This document shows, piece by piece, positions 1 through 9,359 of a stretch of 64,000 nucleotides of DNA. Made by a program: the position numbers and the translations under genes. The DNA comes from Sinobacterium norvegicum (GTDB lineage: Bacteria > Pseudomonadota > Gammaproteobacteria > Pseudomonadales > Sinobacteriaceae), in contig NZ_CAKLPX010000001.1 of assembly GCF_923077115.1 (NCBI RefSeq), positions 1,178,001 to 1,242,000 on the forward strand, written 5' to 3'. The notes under the pieces are model-generated. The model worked only from the letters and a program-made list of their open reading frames with translations. It was not told where the DNA came from and searched no databases. Numbering within the stretch: the stretch's first letter is position 1; each line of letters starts with the position of its first letter.

Positions 1-696
1 TTCTCGTTTAACTTTCTGTGTTTTTACAATGCCACCGAATCGATTGCCAGCGGTTTATTATCGGTGGTTTTTTCGCTGGCCACAGTGTTCAATGCCATCA
101 ACGGCAGGCTGATCTGGGGCGATGCTATACCGCGCCGAGTCATCGTTGCCGGCACGGTCGGCTTTGTTGGTTTACTGCTGTTATTTTGGCCGGAGTTTGC
201 CGGTCAACAAATCGATGCCGCCGTTATCCGCGGCATTGGGCTGGCGACACTGGGCACCTACTTTTTCTCACTCGGCAATATGATTTCACGTCGCCATGGC
301 AGCAAGGGCCTTCATCCGCTCACTACGAACAGCTATGCCATGTGTTATGGCGCGATGATTTTAGCCTTGATTGTCTGGCTCAGCGGAGAGAGCCTCAGCC
401 TGCCGACAACAGCCTCCTATTATTGGGCGTTAATTTATCTCAGCGTTTTCGGCTCTGTCGTCGCCTTTACCACCTATCTGATGCTGATCGACCGTCTAGG
501 CGCTAACAAGGCCGCCTATACCACGGTGATTTTCCCACTGATTGCGCTGGTACTCTCGTCGATTTATGAGGGCTATCAATGGCAATGGATGGCCGTGCTC
601 GGACTGAGCTTGGCTATCCTGGGGAATATTATTATTGTGACCAACAGGGAGAGTCTGAGCCGTTTTCAGCAGGCCCTTAACAGACTAACGAGCTAA
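1..696 (+). CDS. EamA/DMT-family permease, 5'-truncated by the window edge
   Basis: The reading frame is open from base 1, so the gene starts outside the window; the first in-frame ATG at 64 lies inside a hydrophobic stretch and is unlikely to be the true start. The visible part is a run of hydrophobic helices separated by short polar loops, with a C-terminal half that looks like the second repeat of the 10-TM drug/metabolite transporter (EamA) fold, including the GSVVAFTTYLMLIDRLGANKA-type segment near the end. Such proteins move small metabolites across the inner membrane; the substrate cannot be told. It ends convergently with the RNA methyltransferase gene, the two stop codons abutting. 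Confidence 0.8.
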   Translation, partial: FSFNFLCFYNATESIASGLLSVVFSLATVFNAINGRLIWGDAIPRRVIVAGTVGFVGLLLLFWPEFAGQQIDAAVIRGIGLATLGTYFFSLGNMISRRHGSKGLHPLTTNSYAMCYGAMILALIVWLSGESLSLPTTASYYWALIYLSVFGSVVAFTTYLMLIDRLGANKAAYTTVIFPLIALVLSSIYEGYQWQWMAVLGLSLAILGNIIIVTNRESLSRFQQALNRLTS

Positions 697-1209
697 CTAT
701 TTAGTCTTTACCTGTACTGTATTATTGCGATCTCGATTCTGGCGAATGACATCGTCACCGACCACCGTCTGCTGGTTCTTTGCTAATCGGTCGTAGAGTA
801 GAACATTGACCGTGGCCGCCATATTCATACAGCCAACCGTCGGAATATACACCACCGCATCGGCCTTATCGATAATCGGCTGTTTAATAGTGCTGTCCTC
901 GGGGCCAAAGATATAGATCGCCTTATCGGGGTGTTCAAAAGCAGGCAGCGGCGTCGCGCCGACCACCAATTCAACACAGACAATACTGATGTCATCGGCC
1001 AAATCGTCGAGCAGCGATTGCTGCTTGATCAACGGTATTTTCGCACCGGCCTTTTGGGTATCGGTCTGATGCTTGGCGGCATTGTCATAGCGGTCGCCGG
1101 TATAGCGGATTTCATCGGCACGGTAGCAGCCACAGGCGCGCATCACTGCACCGACGTTGGTGACACTCTTGGGGTTGGTCAAACCAATAATTACTTTTTC
1201 ATCACTCAT
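697..1209 (-). CDS. SpoU/TrmH-family RNA 2'-O-methyltransferase
   Basis: A 170-residue single-domain SPOUT methyltransferase. It shows the three family motifs in order: GLTNPKSVTNVGAVMRAC near the N-terminus (motif 1), IFGPEDSTI around residue 100 (motif 2), and VYIPTVGCMNMAATVNVLLYDR around residues 120-141 (motif 3, the knot that binds S-adenosylmethionine). Family members methylate ribose 2'-OH groups in tRNA or rRNA; the exact target cannot be assigned from the sequence. It is convergent with the EamA permease and lies just downstream of ppc on the same strand, with about 55 bases between. Confidence 0.85.
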   Translation of the reverse strand: MSDEKVIIGLTNPKSVTNVGAVMRACGCYRADEIRYTGDRYDNAAKHQTDTQKAGAKIPLIKQQSLLDDLADDISIVCVELVVGATPLPAFEHPDKAIYIFGPEDSTIKQPIIDKADAVVYIPTVGCMNMAATVNVLLYDRLAKNQQTVVGDDVIRQNRDRNNTVQVKTK

Positions 1210-1265
1210 TACAAAAACATCTCAACATTTATAACAGCCCTGCGGGCAGGGCTAACTTTCGATCT

Positions 1266-3908
1266 CTAACCGGTATTGCGCAAGCCTGCGGCAATGCCGG
1301 CAATCGTCGCCATAATCGCCCGCTCCAGCTGCGGGTCGGGGTGGGCGCGATTGCGTCGTAACAACTCTGCCTGCAACAGGTTTAACGGGTCGACATAGGT
1401 ATTGCGAAACTGCACCGAGTCACGCACCATCGGCAAGTCTTCCATCAGACTGCCGTCGTTAGTAATCGATAACACCGTATCGATATTTTGTAGCAGCTGC
1501 TGCCGAAGTTGATCACCAAGGTATTGCAGGTCCGCGTCGACTAACACGCTGTCATAGTGTGATGAAAGCTCGATATCTGCCTTGGCAAACACCATTTCTA
1601 ACATCGAGACACGGGTTGAAAAGAACGGCCAGTCTCGGCACATTTCCTCTAACAGTTTCTGTTGGCCATTGTCGATCGCCTTGCCAAGCGCCTGGCCTGC
1701 ACCCAGCCACGCGGGTAGCATTAGGCGATTTTGACTCCAGGCAAAAATCCACGGTATCGCCCGTAACGACTCGATGCCACCGTTGTTGCTGCGTCGAGAA
1801 GGACGAGAACCCAAGGGGAGCTTACCCAGCTCTTGCTCCGGCGTTGCCTGACGAAAATAACGCACAAAGTTTTCATCGTCACGAACGAAGCTGCGATAGG
1901 CGGCACAGGAGTCATCGGCCAACTGTTCAATCAATGCCCGCCACTGGGCTTTTGGCGCCGGCGGTTTATCGATATTAGCCTGTAATATTGCGCTGGTATA
2001 AAGCGCGAAACTCTTGATCGCTATCGGGCTGAGACCGAGCTTGGCGCGAATCATCTCGCCCTGCTCGGTTACTCTTAAGCCGCTTCGCAATGAACCCGGC
2101 GGCTGCGATAACAGTGCGGCATGCGTCGGCGCACCGCCGCGACCAATGGTGCCACCACGACCATGGAATAACATCAGCGACACCTTGGCCTTATCGCAGA
2201 CTTCGAGCAATAACTCCTGTGCTCGATACTGCGCCCAGCCGGCGGCTAATACGCCAGCATCCTTGGCTGAATCAGAATAACCGATCATCACCATTTGGTA
2301 GCCATCGATATACCCCTTATACCAAGGGATATTGAGTAACTGCTCAATCACATCGGCGGCGTTATTTAAATCTTCCAGGGTTTCGAATAAGGGCGCCACC
2401 GGCATGACATATTGACAGCCAGACTCCTTCAATAGCAGGTGCACGGCTAATACGTCAGACGGGACCTTGGCCATCGAGATCACATAGCCACCAAAACGGT
2501 CGATCGAGTTTTCTGCCACCACGCGGCAAGTCTCCAACACCTCGGCCACCTCGGCCGAAGGCTGCCACTGGCGGGGAAATAACGGACGCTTGCTTTGTAG
2601 CTCAGCCAGTAAAAAAGTCTGTCTATCCCCCTCACTCCATTCGTTATAATCACCCAGACCAAGGTAACGGGTTAATTCTGCAAAACAAGCACTGTGTCGG
2701 CTGCTCTCTTGGCGAATATCCAGCTTCACTAAATTTGTGCCGAAGCAGCGAACACGCCGCAGCAAGTCTAACAATTTACCATTGGCGATAATTGACATAC
2801 CGCTGTCCAGCAACGACTGATAACAGCGGTGCAGTGGTAGCCAAAGCTGATCGATGTGCTCTAAGGTCTCGCCACCCTCGTAGCTATGTCCACGCAACAA
2901 CGCATCGGTTTTTTGCAGCGTGTTATTGAGGATACGACGCAGCGATTTCATCACCGCGCGATAGGGTTCACTGCTATTATCGGTCATCGCAGCCAATGCT
3001 TCACTACAGGCTGACATCGATAACTCGTCGACTAAATCAACAATATCATTGAGGTATAAATCGGCCATTTTCCAGCGGTAGATCAACAACACCTTGCGAG
3101 TAATATCCGCCGTGACATTCGGGTTACCATCACGGTCGCCGCCCATCCATGAGACAAAGGAGATCGGCGCCGCTGTTATCGGTAAATCGATGTCGTAGGC
3201 TTCTTTAGCCGTGCTCTGTAACCGACGAATATAATCGGGCACCGCCTGCCATAATGAGTTTTCCAACACCGCCATACCCCACTTAGCCTCATCCAGTGGG
3301 CTGGGTTTATCCTGGCGGAATTCATCGGTATGCCAAATCTGTGCAATTAATTCTTCCAACCGTTGTGCTCGCGCGCTCTGCTCTCTGTCGGTGTAACCAG
3401 TGAGTTCGATATCGCCTAGGCAAGTATCAAGTTCAGTGTATTTATGAATCAGGCTACGGCGGGTGATCTCTGTTGGGTGAGCGGTTAATACCAGTTCGAT
3501 ATTGAGGTTTTCTATTTGTTTAGCGACCTCATTCGCACTGACGCCCTGTTGTTTTAAATCTGAAAATAAAGACTTTAACGTTTCTGTCGATGATAGTTCA
3601 TCGGCCATCTCCCGGGATATTGCGTGATGCTGATCGGAAATATTGACCAAATTCAAGAACTGACTAAAGGCCCGGGCCACCGGTAACAATTCTTCATTAT
3701 CGAGCTGCTGCAAAACCGACAACAGCTCGTGACGGTCAGCGTCGTTATCTGCACGCGCCGTCTTCGCAAGATTACGAATCGTTTCAATCTTGCTTAACAA
3801 GGCTTCGCCGTGACTATTACTCACCGCCTGCCCTAGCATGCGCCCTAAGTTATCAACATTATGGCTAAGTGCTTGGCTGATTGTTTCTGAGTTTTTATTG
3901 ATCGTCAT
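1266..3908 (-). CDS. ppc: Phosphoenolpyruvate carboxylase
   Basis: Cytoplasmic anaplerotic enzyme converting phosphoenolpyruvate and bicarbonate to oxaloacetate. Full-length for the family (about 880 residues). Diagnostic motifs are all present: VLTAHPTE with the catalytic His, [24 protein letters not shown], and the extreme C-terminal RNTG. Start choice: a TTG at 3935 and ATGs at 3914 and 3908 are in frame. A GAGAG ribosome-binding site sits 7 bases before the ATG at 3908 but only one base before the 3914 ATG, so 3908 is preferred. The gene runs in the same direction as oxyR, which ends about 60 bases upstream. Confidence 0.97.
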   Translation of the reverse strand: MTINKNSETISQALSHNVDNLGRMLGQAVSNSHGEALLSKIETIRNLAKTARADNDADRHELLSVLQQLDNEELLPVARAFSQFLNLVNISDQHHAISREMADELSSTETLKSLFSDLKQQGVSANEVAKQIENLNIELVLTAHPTEITRRSLIHKYTELDTCLGDIELTGYTDREQSARAQRLEELIAQIWHTDEFRQDKPSPLDEAKWGMAVLENSLWQAVPDYIRRLQSTAKEAYDIDLPITAAPISFVSWMGGDRDGNPNVTADITRKVLLIYRWKMADLYLNDIVDLVDELSMSACSEALAAMTDNSSEPYRAVMKSLRRILNNTLQKTDALLRGHSYEGGETLEHIDQLWLPLHRCYQSLLDSGMSIIANGKLLDLLRRVRCFGTNLVKLDIRQESSRHSACFAELTRYLGLGDYNEWSEGDRQTFLLAELQSKRPLFPRQWQPSAEVAEVLETCRVVAENSIDRFGGYVISMAKVPSDVLAVHLLLKESGCQYVMPVAPLFETLEDLNNAADVIEQLLNIPWYKGYIDGYQMVMIGYSDSAKDAGVLAAGWAQYRAQELLLEVCDKAKVSLMLFHGRGGTIGRGGAPTHAALLSQPPGSLRSGLRVTEQGEMIRAKLGLSPIAIKSFALYTSAILQANIDKPPAPKAQWRALIEQLADDSCAAYRSFVRDDENFVRYFRQATPEQELGKLPLGSRPSRRSNNGGIESLRAIPWIFAWSQNRLMLPAWLGAGQALGKAIDNGQQKLLEEMCRDWPFFSTRVSMLEMVFAKADIELSSHYDSVLVDADLQYLGDQLRQQLLQNIDTVLSITNDGSLMEDLPMVRDSVQFRNTYVDPLNLLQAELLRRNRAHPDPQLERAIMATIAGIAAGLRNTG

Positions 3909-3970
3909 CGTCATACTCTCTTTCACATTACTCAATCGGTATACGTTATCGCCTTGTGGAATACGACAAC

Positions 3971-4858
3971 TTAACGGTTATTCATTGAGGCTCTTATCGA
4001 GGCAACTATCTCTCGTACACAGGTCATTCTCGGGTAGTTGGGACGAACAACCAGGGCTATCTCACGCATCGGTTCAGGCTGTTTAAAGGCTCGATAGTCA
4101 ATCAACCCCGACTGGTCCTGTGCCGCCAACTGCGGCATCAAAGTAATCCCCAAACCATTGCCGACCATATAGCGTAGCGTCTCAAGGCTGGTCGCACGGA
4201 AGCGGCTATCTTCCTCGGCGCCGGCACTGAAACAAAAACCCATCGCCTGATCACGCAAACAGTGCCCATCTTCAAGCGTTAACACCTGCTCGCCATTTAA
4301 ATCACTCAACTCTACGATCTGTTTACTGCTCAGAGGGTGGGTGGGCGGCATTGCCAACACCAGTGCTTCCTCGAATAAATCATAGCGCTCAAACCCTTCC
4401 ATCTCATTGAGCCAGGGCAGAATCAACACATCCATTCTCCCCTCGTCCAGCTCTTTCAACAACACATTGGTGTGCTCCTCGTGCAGAAAGAAATTGACCT
4501 CCGGCAGACGTTGACTGAGATCGGACATAATAAAAGGGAGTAAATATGGGGCCAGCGTTGGGATGAGCCCAACATGCAGATCACCGGATAATGGGTTGCA
4601 GAGGGCCTTGGCCTGCTGCTCGAAATCGCTGGCCGCCTGCAATACAACCTTGGCCTGTATTACCAACTCCTCGCCCGCCGGTGTTAACATCACATTGCGG
4701 CGATGGCGCTCAACCAGCGTAATACCAATTTGCTCTTCCAGTTTCATCAACTGGCCACTCAGCGTTGGCTGGCTGACAAAACACGATTCCGCCGCCTGGC
4801 CGAAGTGCCGGTATTGATCAATGGCGATCAGATACTCTAAATCTCTCAGTTTAATCAT
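3971..4858 (-). CDS. oxyR: Hydrogen peroxide-sensing LysR-type regulator OxyR
   Basis: Redox-switch transcription factor that activates peroxide defence genes. 295 residues: winged helix-turn-helix at about 1-60, then a LysR effector domain. The two redox cysteines that form the activating disulfide are C200 (in [11 protein letters not shown]) and C209 (in GFCF), matching the E. coli pair in spacing and surroundings, which separates OxyR from other LysR proteins. It is divergent from ahpC, and the 215-base gap holds a 37-bp OxyR-like operator, so it probably controls ahpC and may control itself. Confidence 0.96.
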   Translation of the reverse strand: MIKLRDLEYLIAIDQYRHFGQAAESCFVSQPTLSGQLMKLEEQIGITLVERHRRNVMLTPAGEELVIQAKVVLQAASDFEQQAKALCNPLSGDLHVGLIPTLAPYLLPFIMSDLSQRLPEVNFFLHEEHTNVLLKELDEGRMDVLILPWLNEMEGFERYDLFEEALVLAMPPTHPLSSKQIVELSDLNGEQVLTLEDGHCLRDQAMGFCFSAGAEEDSRFRATSLETLRYMVGNGLGITLMPQLAAQDQSGLIDYRAFKQPEPMREIALVVRPNYPRMTCVREIVASIRASMNNR

Positions 4859-4946
4859 TGTCTCTGCTCTTATTGTCGAGTCTACGCGACAGCCATTGGC
4901 AGACGTTCATGCGTGGTGTCACAGCACAGCATGCCATAATTCTTTA

Positions 4947-4983
4947 ATAGTCAAAACCTATTATATTAATAAGAACTATCAAT
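4947..4983. promoter_or_regulatory. OxyR-type tetrameric operator before ahpC
   Basis: Four ATAG/CTAT-like quarter-sites separated by exactly 7 bases each: ATAG (4947), CTAT (4958), ATAA (4969), CAAT (4980). The first pair is perfect and 14 of the 16 specific bases match the known OxyR consensus ATAG-N7-CTAT-N7-ATAG-N7-CTAT. It lies in the oxyR-ahpC divergent region. The match and spacing are seen; the binding is inferred. Confidence 0.75.
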
Positions 4984-5073
4984 TATACCTATATCAATGT
5001 TTTACCTATTATAACCCCAACAGCAACAAATGCTGCTTTCAAAATCAGTTACTGCCGATCCAAGGGGAATTAC

Positions 5074-5643
5074 ATGTACAAGTCAATTATCAACTCTACT
5101 GTTCAGCCATTCAGCGCCACCGCCTTCCACAACGGCGACTTTATCGATGTCTCTGATGCCGACCTTAAAGGCAAATGGGCCGTCGTTATGTTCTATCCCG
5201 CCGATTTCACCTTTGTCTGCCCCACCGAGCTCGGTGATATGGCCGACCACTATGAGCAGCTTCAGGGCATGGGCGTAGAGGTATACTCGGTCTCTACCGA
5301 CACGCACTTCACTCACAAAGCATGGCACGACAGCTCAGACACGATTAACAAGATCAACTTTCCAATGATTGGCGACCCTACCGGTGCCATCTCTCGTAAT
5401 TTTGGCGTTCTGATTGAAGAAGAAGGCTTAGCGCTTCGAGGCACCTTCGTCATCAACCCAGAAGGTGAGATCAAAGTCGCTGAAATTCATGACCTCGGTA
5501 TTGGTCGCTCAGCGAAAGAGCTTGTTCGCAAAGTACAGGCTGCACAGTATGTCGCCGAACACGATGGAGAGGTTTGTCCTGCGGCATGGCAGCCCGGTGA
5601 GGAAACCTTGGCACCATCGCTGGATTTGGTTGGCAAAATTTAA
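5074..5643 (+). CDS. ahpC: Alkyl hydroperoxide reductase C, typical 2-Cys peroxiredoxin
   Basis: Reduces hydrogen peroxide and organic hydroperoxides; it is recycled by AhpF. 189 residues, as in enterobacterial AhpC. The peroxidatic cysteine is C49 in DFTFVCPTELGD and the resolving cysteine is C168 in GEVCPAAW; the GxxR/FxI-type elements of the family surround them. The start at 5074 is preceded by an AAGGGGA ribosome-binding site. It stands alone as a transcription unit divergent from oxyR, with its partner ahpF about 1.8 kb downstream rather than adjacent. Confidence 0.97.
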   Translation: MYKSIINSTVQPFSATAFHNGDFIDVSDADLKGKWAVVMFYPADFTFVCPTELGDMADHYEQLQGMGVEVYSVSTDTHFTHKAWHDSSDTINKINFPMIGDPTGAISRNFGVLIEEEGLALRGTFVINPEGEIKVAEIHDLGIGRSAKELVRKVQAAQYVAEHDGEVCPAAWQPGEETLAPSLDLVGKI

Positions 5644-5662
5644 GCCAGAACAGGCTGACACT

Positions 5663-5706
5663 TTAGCCCTGGTGATTGGCTCTGCCTGTCATTGGGGCTT
5701 TTTCGT
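5663..5706 (+). terminator. Weak intrinsic terminator after ahpC
   Basis: An imperfect hairpin with AGCCC/GGGCT arms is followed by a T run (GGGGCTTTTTC) about 20 bases after the ahpC stop. The stem is interrupted, so this is a moderate call. Confidence 0.35.
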
Positions 5707-5936
5707 ATGTGACAAATATCGCATGACTGCCGACGGCAACTTGCACACGCAACCGCTGTGTTCGAGCGACTGATATAACTGGCAGTTAAATGTTTAAACA
5801 CTCCACAGAGGTTTTAGTCGTTATTGCTAGTGCAGCCGTCAGTTTATCCCACCCATGGCACACCCCGTTAGGGGAGAAATGTTGTCGCCAGCTTTGCGCT
5901 ATGCTTTAACAAAATAAATACATAACAGGACTACCC

Positions 5937-6386
5937 ATGGATATTATTAACGCCGACGCGTCTCATATCGAGCAATTGGCACCGCTGTTCGACCTCTACC
6001 GCCAATTCTATCAATGCCCTGCCGATGCCGAGCTGGCAAAACAATTTATCAGTGATCGCATCAACAATAATGAGTCGCGAATTTTTGTCGCCGACGACGG
6101 CGGGATACTGCAGGGCTTTGTCCAGCTTTACCCCTCTTTTTGCTCCGTCGACGCCATCAAAATCTACATACTCTATGATTTATATGTCGCCAAGAGTGGC
6201 CGCGGCAAGGGTGTTGGTGAGGCTCTGATGAACAGGGCAAAGGCTTTTGCGACGGAAAATGGCGCCGGTCGCATCGACCTGGAAACCGCATTCGACAACA
6301 ACGTGGGGCAACGCCTTTACGAGAAATTAGGCTATAAGAGAGTGTTGGAAGATTTTCACACTTATTCACTCCCCCTCGACCGCTGA
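5937..6386 (+). CDS. GNAT-family N-acetyltransferase
   Basis: 149-residue single GNAT domain. The acetyl-CoA pyrophosphate-binding motif A is visible as LYDLYVAKSGRGKGVGEALM around residues 80-100, and the C-terminal LYEKLGYKR is the conserved motif B region. Substrate unknown: members acetylate small amines, antibiotics or protein N-termini. The ATG at 5937 is preceded by an AGGA-type site (ACAGGACTACCC). It is convergent with the ArsR-type gene; nothing ties it functionally to the ahp genes. Confidence 0.88.
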   Translation: MDIINADASHIEQLAPLFDLYRQFYQCPADAELAKQFISDRINNNESRIFVADDGGILQGFVQLYPSFCSVDAIKIYILYDLYVAKSGRGKGVGEALMNRAKAFATENGAGRIDLETAFDNNVGQRLYEKLGYKRVLEDFHTYSLPLDR

Positions 6387-6413
6387 AATCGGTGGGGGCA
6401 TTGGTACCAGTTG

Positions 6414-6722
6414 TTACGACGCCAGTGGCTCCGCCCCACCATCGAGACAACATTCATCCTGCAAGAAACACATCACCTGCTCCAGTTGCTCAAAGCCTGC
6501 AACACAAAACAGCACCCGGCCCTCTCGACGCTGACTGACCAAACCTGCCGACACCAAACCCGAAATATGATGCGACAACGTTGAACCAGGAATGCCTAGT
6601 TGCTGCTGTATATCACCCACTGGCAAACCCTGGTAGCCCGACCTAACCAGCTGCTTAAAAATCGCTAAGCGGGTCGGATGCCCCAGCTCCTTTAACGCCT
6701 TGGCTGCGCTGTCAATATCCAT
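6414..6722 (-). CDS. ArsR-family winged-helix repressor
   Basis: A compact 102-residue winged helix-turn-helix protein: AKALKELGHPTRLAIFKQL at the start, recognition region GIPGSTLSHHISGL, and beta-wing VSQRREGRVLFC. The C-terminus carries a cysteine pair (DECC) that could contribute to a metal or thiol sensor, but the classical ELCVCDL site of ArsR is absent, so the inducer is unknown. A longer open frame exists upstream, but the ATG at 6722 has a strong GAGGAGGG ribosome-binding site and gives the usual length, while the longer form would overlap the divergent VF530 gene. Confidence 0.85.
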   Translation of the reverse strand: MDIDSAAKALKELGHPTRLAIFKQLVRSGYQGLPVGDIQQQLGIPGSTLSHHISGLVSAGLVSQRREGRVLFCVAGFEQLEQVMCFLQDECCLDGGAEPLAS

Positions 6723-6901
6723 TTCAACCCTCCTCTTTACTGATATTTCGATAATACCAGAACTATCTTTTGATCGGTAGTTTTGCGATTGACAGTATCC
6801 ACAGACTGCGCACTTTTTTAGCTTTCGCGATAGCCCTCTGACGGTGTTATAATTCACTATACCCCTCCAATAAGCCTCTGCAGCCGTTAACAGGAAGTAC
6901 C

Positions 6902-7327
6902 ATGACCGATATCGCACTCCAACAAAATAATCCTCTTCACGGAGTAAAGTTGGACGATTTACTGGCTGACTTAGTCGAATACTATGGCTGGGATGTACTG
7001 GCCGACGCCGTCAACATCAACTGCTTTAAGAGCAACCCCAGTATTGATTCGAGCCTGAAGTTTCTGCGTAAGACCGTCTGGGCAAGAGAAAAACTGGAGA
7101 GCTTTTATCTCTACCGCTTTAAAAACCTCCCACTGGCGCCAGAGTCTGATTTAGAGATCCCCCCCCGTGACCGCATCATCCCCTTTGAACAACAACCTGG
7201 TGAACCTGCCGTCGTTATCCCTCGCCAGCGCAAGCCTAAGGTTGAGCCTGTCGATGACAACCCTTGGCAGGGTTCTGACCAGGCGGAGCCAGGCGTCGAT
7301 ACCTGGGCCCAGTTTCGCAAGAAGTGA
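6902..7327 (+). CDS. VF530 (DUF2132) family protein with C-terminal extension
   Basis: Residues about 10-75 match the VF530 family: [21 protein letters not shown], then [21 protein letters not shown], and [11 protein letters not shown]. The family is small, named after a Vibrio fischeri protein, and thought to bind DNA. Typical members are roughly 70-90 residues. This one is 141, with an added proline-rich and charged tail from about residue 80 ([25 protein letters not shown]). The ATG at 6902 overlaps no other gene when the ArsR start is 6722. Exact role unknown. Confidence 0.8.
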   Translation: MTDIALQQNNPLHGVKLDDLLADLVEYYGWDVLADAVNINCFKSNPSIDSSLKFLRKTVWAREKLESFYLYRFKNLPLAPESDLEIPPRDRIIPFEQQPGEPAVVIPRQRKPKVEPVDDNPWQGSDQAEPGVDTWAQFRKK

Positions 7328-7347
7328 CCTAAACAACCAATTTAGCT

Positions 7348-7384
7348 ATCGCCAAAACCTATCGAAACAATAAATAATAACGAT
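7348..7384. promoter_or_regulatory. OxyR-like operator before ahpF
   Basis: Quarter-sites ATCG (7348), CTAT (7359), ATAA (7370) and CGAT (7381) keep the exact 7-base spacing of an OxyR operator; 13 of 16 specific bases match the consensus. The core CCAAAAC-CTAT closely resembles TCAAAAC-CTAT of the ahpC site. It lies in the short gap before ahpF. The sequence is seen; OxyR control of ahpF is inferred. Confidence 0.65.
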
Positions 7385-7454
7385 TTAAGCTATTAACAAG
7401 GTCGCTCTACACTGGCTGCAATTCATCAAACAGCAGCCAGTAAGGACGATTCCT

Positions 7455-9062
7455 ATGTTATCTCCCGCACTCAATAGCCAACTCACAGAACAGCTCGCCA
7501 ACTACCTACAACACTTGAAAACACCGGTCGAGTTAATTGCCTTCACCGATAACAGCGAAAAATCACTTGAGCTTAACAGCCTGGTTAACGAGATTGCCGC
7601 ACTATCCAGCCTGGTCAACATCGTCACCGCCGACAGCGACGGCGAACGACTACCCAGCATGATGGTACGTTCGGCAGCCACCGGCTCCGAAATTCGTTTT
7701 GCCGGCCTGCCCATGGGGCATGAATTTACCTCTTTAGTGCTGGCACTATTGCACTGCGGCGGCCACCCGATGAAGATTGAGCCCGAGCTGATCGAACAGG
7801 TTCGCAATCTTGACGGTGAATTCCATTTCGAAAGCTATATCTCTCTGAGCTGTCAGAATTGCCCCGACGTGATTCAGGCGCTCAACATGATGGCGGCGAT
7901 CAACCCACAGATCACCCATGTGATGATCGATGGGGCGCTGTTTCAACAGGAAGTCGACAAACGCAACATCATGGCTGTGCCCAGCGTGTTTCTCAACGAT
8001 CAATCCTTTTCTCAGGGGCGTATCAGTCTCGCTGAAATCGTCGCAAAAATTGACCGTGGCGCCGGTGCCAAGCAAGCTGCTGACATCGACCAAAAAGAAG
8101 CCTTCGATATGCTTGTCGTCGGTGCAGGCCCGGCCGGCGCATCGGCAGCTATCTATAGCGCACGCAAGGGTATTCGTACCGGCATTATCGCCGACCGCTT
8201 TGGCGGTCAGGTCATGGACACCGTCGGCATCGAGAACTTCATCTCGGTCAAGGCGACAGCAGGCCCCAAGTTGGTCGCCAGCCTGGAAGAGCATGTGCGC
8301 GATTATAATGTCGACATTATGAGCAACCAAACCGTCAGCAATATAGTGGCGGCAAAAGAGGTGGGCGGCCTGATCGAAATTGAATTGCAAAGCGGTGCCA
8401 AGCTGAGCAGTCACTCGGTGATTATGGCCACCGGTGCGCGCTGGCGCGAGCTCAATGTGCCCGGCGAACAGCAGTACCGCGGCAGCGGCGTCGGGTTTTG
8501 CGTGCACTGTGACGGCCCGCTGTTTCAAGGGAAGTCAGTCGCCGTCGTGGGTGGTGGCAACTCCGGCATCGAAGCCGCCATCGATTTAGCTGGTATTGTC
8601 GAGCATGTCACGGTACTTGAGTTCAGCGATAAGCTGTTGGCCGATGATGTCCTCATCCAGCGAGCAAACAACACAGCCAATATCGATATCGTCTTGCAGG
8701 CAGAAACCACCGAAGTGGTTGGCGACGGCAGCAAGGTGACTGGCCTACGCTATCTCGACCGCGACAGTGGTGTGCAGCAGCATATAGCTCTGGCCGGGGT
8801 CTTTGTGCAAATTGGCTTAGTCCCTAATACGGATTTTATTCAGGGCACTATTGAATTGACCCGCCGCGGTGAGATCATCGTCGATGAGCGAGGTGAAACG
8901 TCAATGGCTGGAGTTTTTGCCGCCGGCGATGTGACGACAGCACCCTATAAGCAGATTATTATCGCCATGGGTTCTGGTGCCACCGCCGCACTCGGCGCCT
9001 TCGACTATATGATGAGAAACCCGCTGCTTAAGACGACAGCGACAGAAAGTCGTGCCGCTTAG
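7455..9062 (+). CDS. ahpF: Alkyl hydroperoxide reductase subunit F
   Basis: FAD-dependent NADH:AhpC disulfide reductase, the electron donor for AhpC. 535 residues in the expected order: N-terminal double thioredoxin-like domain with the CQNC redox pair (C133/C136), FAD-binding [12 protein letters not shown] at about 221-232, the thioredoxin reductase-type active site CVHC (C349/C352), the second nucleotide-binding motif [12 protein letters not shown], and the C-terminal FAAGDVT. It is slightly longer than the E. coli protein because of small insertions. Alone in its transcription unit, followed by a strong terminator. Confidence 0.96.
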   Translation: MLSPALNSQLTEQLANYLQHLKTPVELIAFTDNSEKSLELNSLVNEIAALSSLVNIVTADSDGERLPSMMVRSAATGSEIRFAGLPMGHEFTSLVLALLHCGGHPMKIEPELIEQVRNLDGEFHFESYISLSCQNCPDVIQALNMMAAINPQITHVMIDGALFQQEVDKRNIMAVPSVFLNDQSFSQGRISLAEIVAKIDRGAGAKQAADIDQKEAFDMLVVGAGPAGASAAIYSARKGIRTGIIADRFGGQVMDTVGIENFISVKATAGPKLVASLEEHVRDYNVDIMSNQTVSNIVAAKEVGGLIEIELQSGAKLSSHSVIMATGARWRELNVPGEQQYRGSGVGFCVHCDGPLFQGKSVAVVGGGNSGIEAAIDLAGIVEHVTVLEFSDKLLADDVLIQRANNTANIDIVLQAETTEVVGDGSKVTGLRYLDRDSGVQQHIALAGVFVQIGLVPNTDFIQGTIELTRRGEIIVDERGETSMAGVFAAGDVTTAPYKQIIIAMGSGATAALGAFDYMMRNPLLKTTATESRAA

Positions 9063-9100
9063 GGAAAACGCCTGATTTTCGCCAATCCATCCCGAACAGT

Positions 9101-9136
9101 CCGCCGCAACCCACGTTGACGGCGGTTTTTTCTCGA
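9101..9136 (+). terminator. Intrinsic terminator after ahpF
   Basis: Hairpin with CCGCCG-CAAC / GTTG-A-CGGCGG arms followed by six T residues, about 40 bases after the ahpF stop. Confidence 0.85.
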
Positions 9137-9313
9137 AGCCGCCATAAAAAAAAGATATAAACAAACAATATCAACACGTTAAGCAAACAGAAAAGGACTT
9201 TCTTGATAGATTTTTTTGTCCTAAAAACGTCTTTTCAAGCTGCTGAGAACCAACATTCAAGATTATTTATCAAGGAAAGTGAGAAAAGCATAATAATCTG
9301 TCCAAACTATTGG

Positions 9314-9319
9314 TATAAT
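9314..9319 (+). promoter_or_regulatory. Consensus -10 hexamer of the EF-G2 gene
   Basis: A perfect TATAAT about 40 bases before the EF-G start. No good -35 box is seen at the expected distance. The rest of the 9137-9359 gap is A+T-rich with no other clear signal. Confidence 0.45.
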
Positions 9320-9359
9320 CCCCGCGATTTTTTCCGACTGCAATCTATAGAGTATAACC

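Noticed and set aside
5465-5773. Frame overlapping the end of ahpC
   Set aside because: Shadow of ahpC in another frame; composition and lack of motifs argue against coding.
7746-8528. Long opposite-strand frame within ahpF
   Set aside because: Antisense shadow of a conserved gene; no start signal or family pattern.
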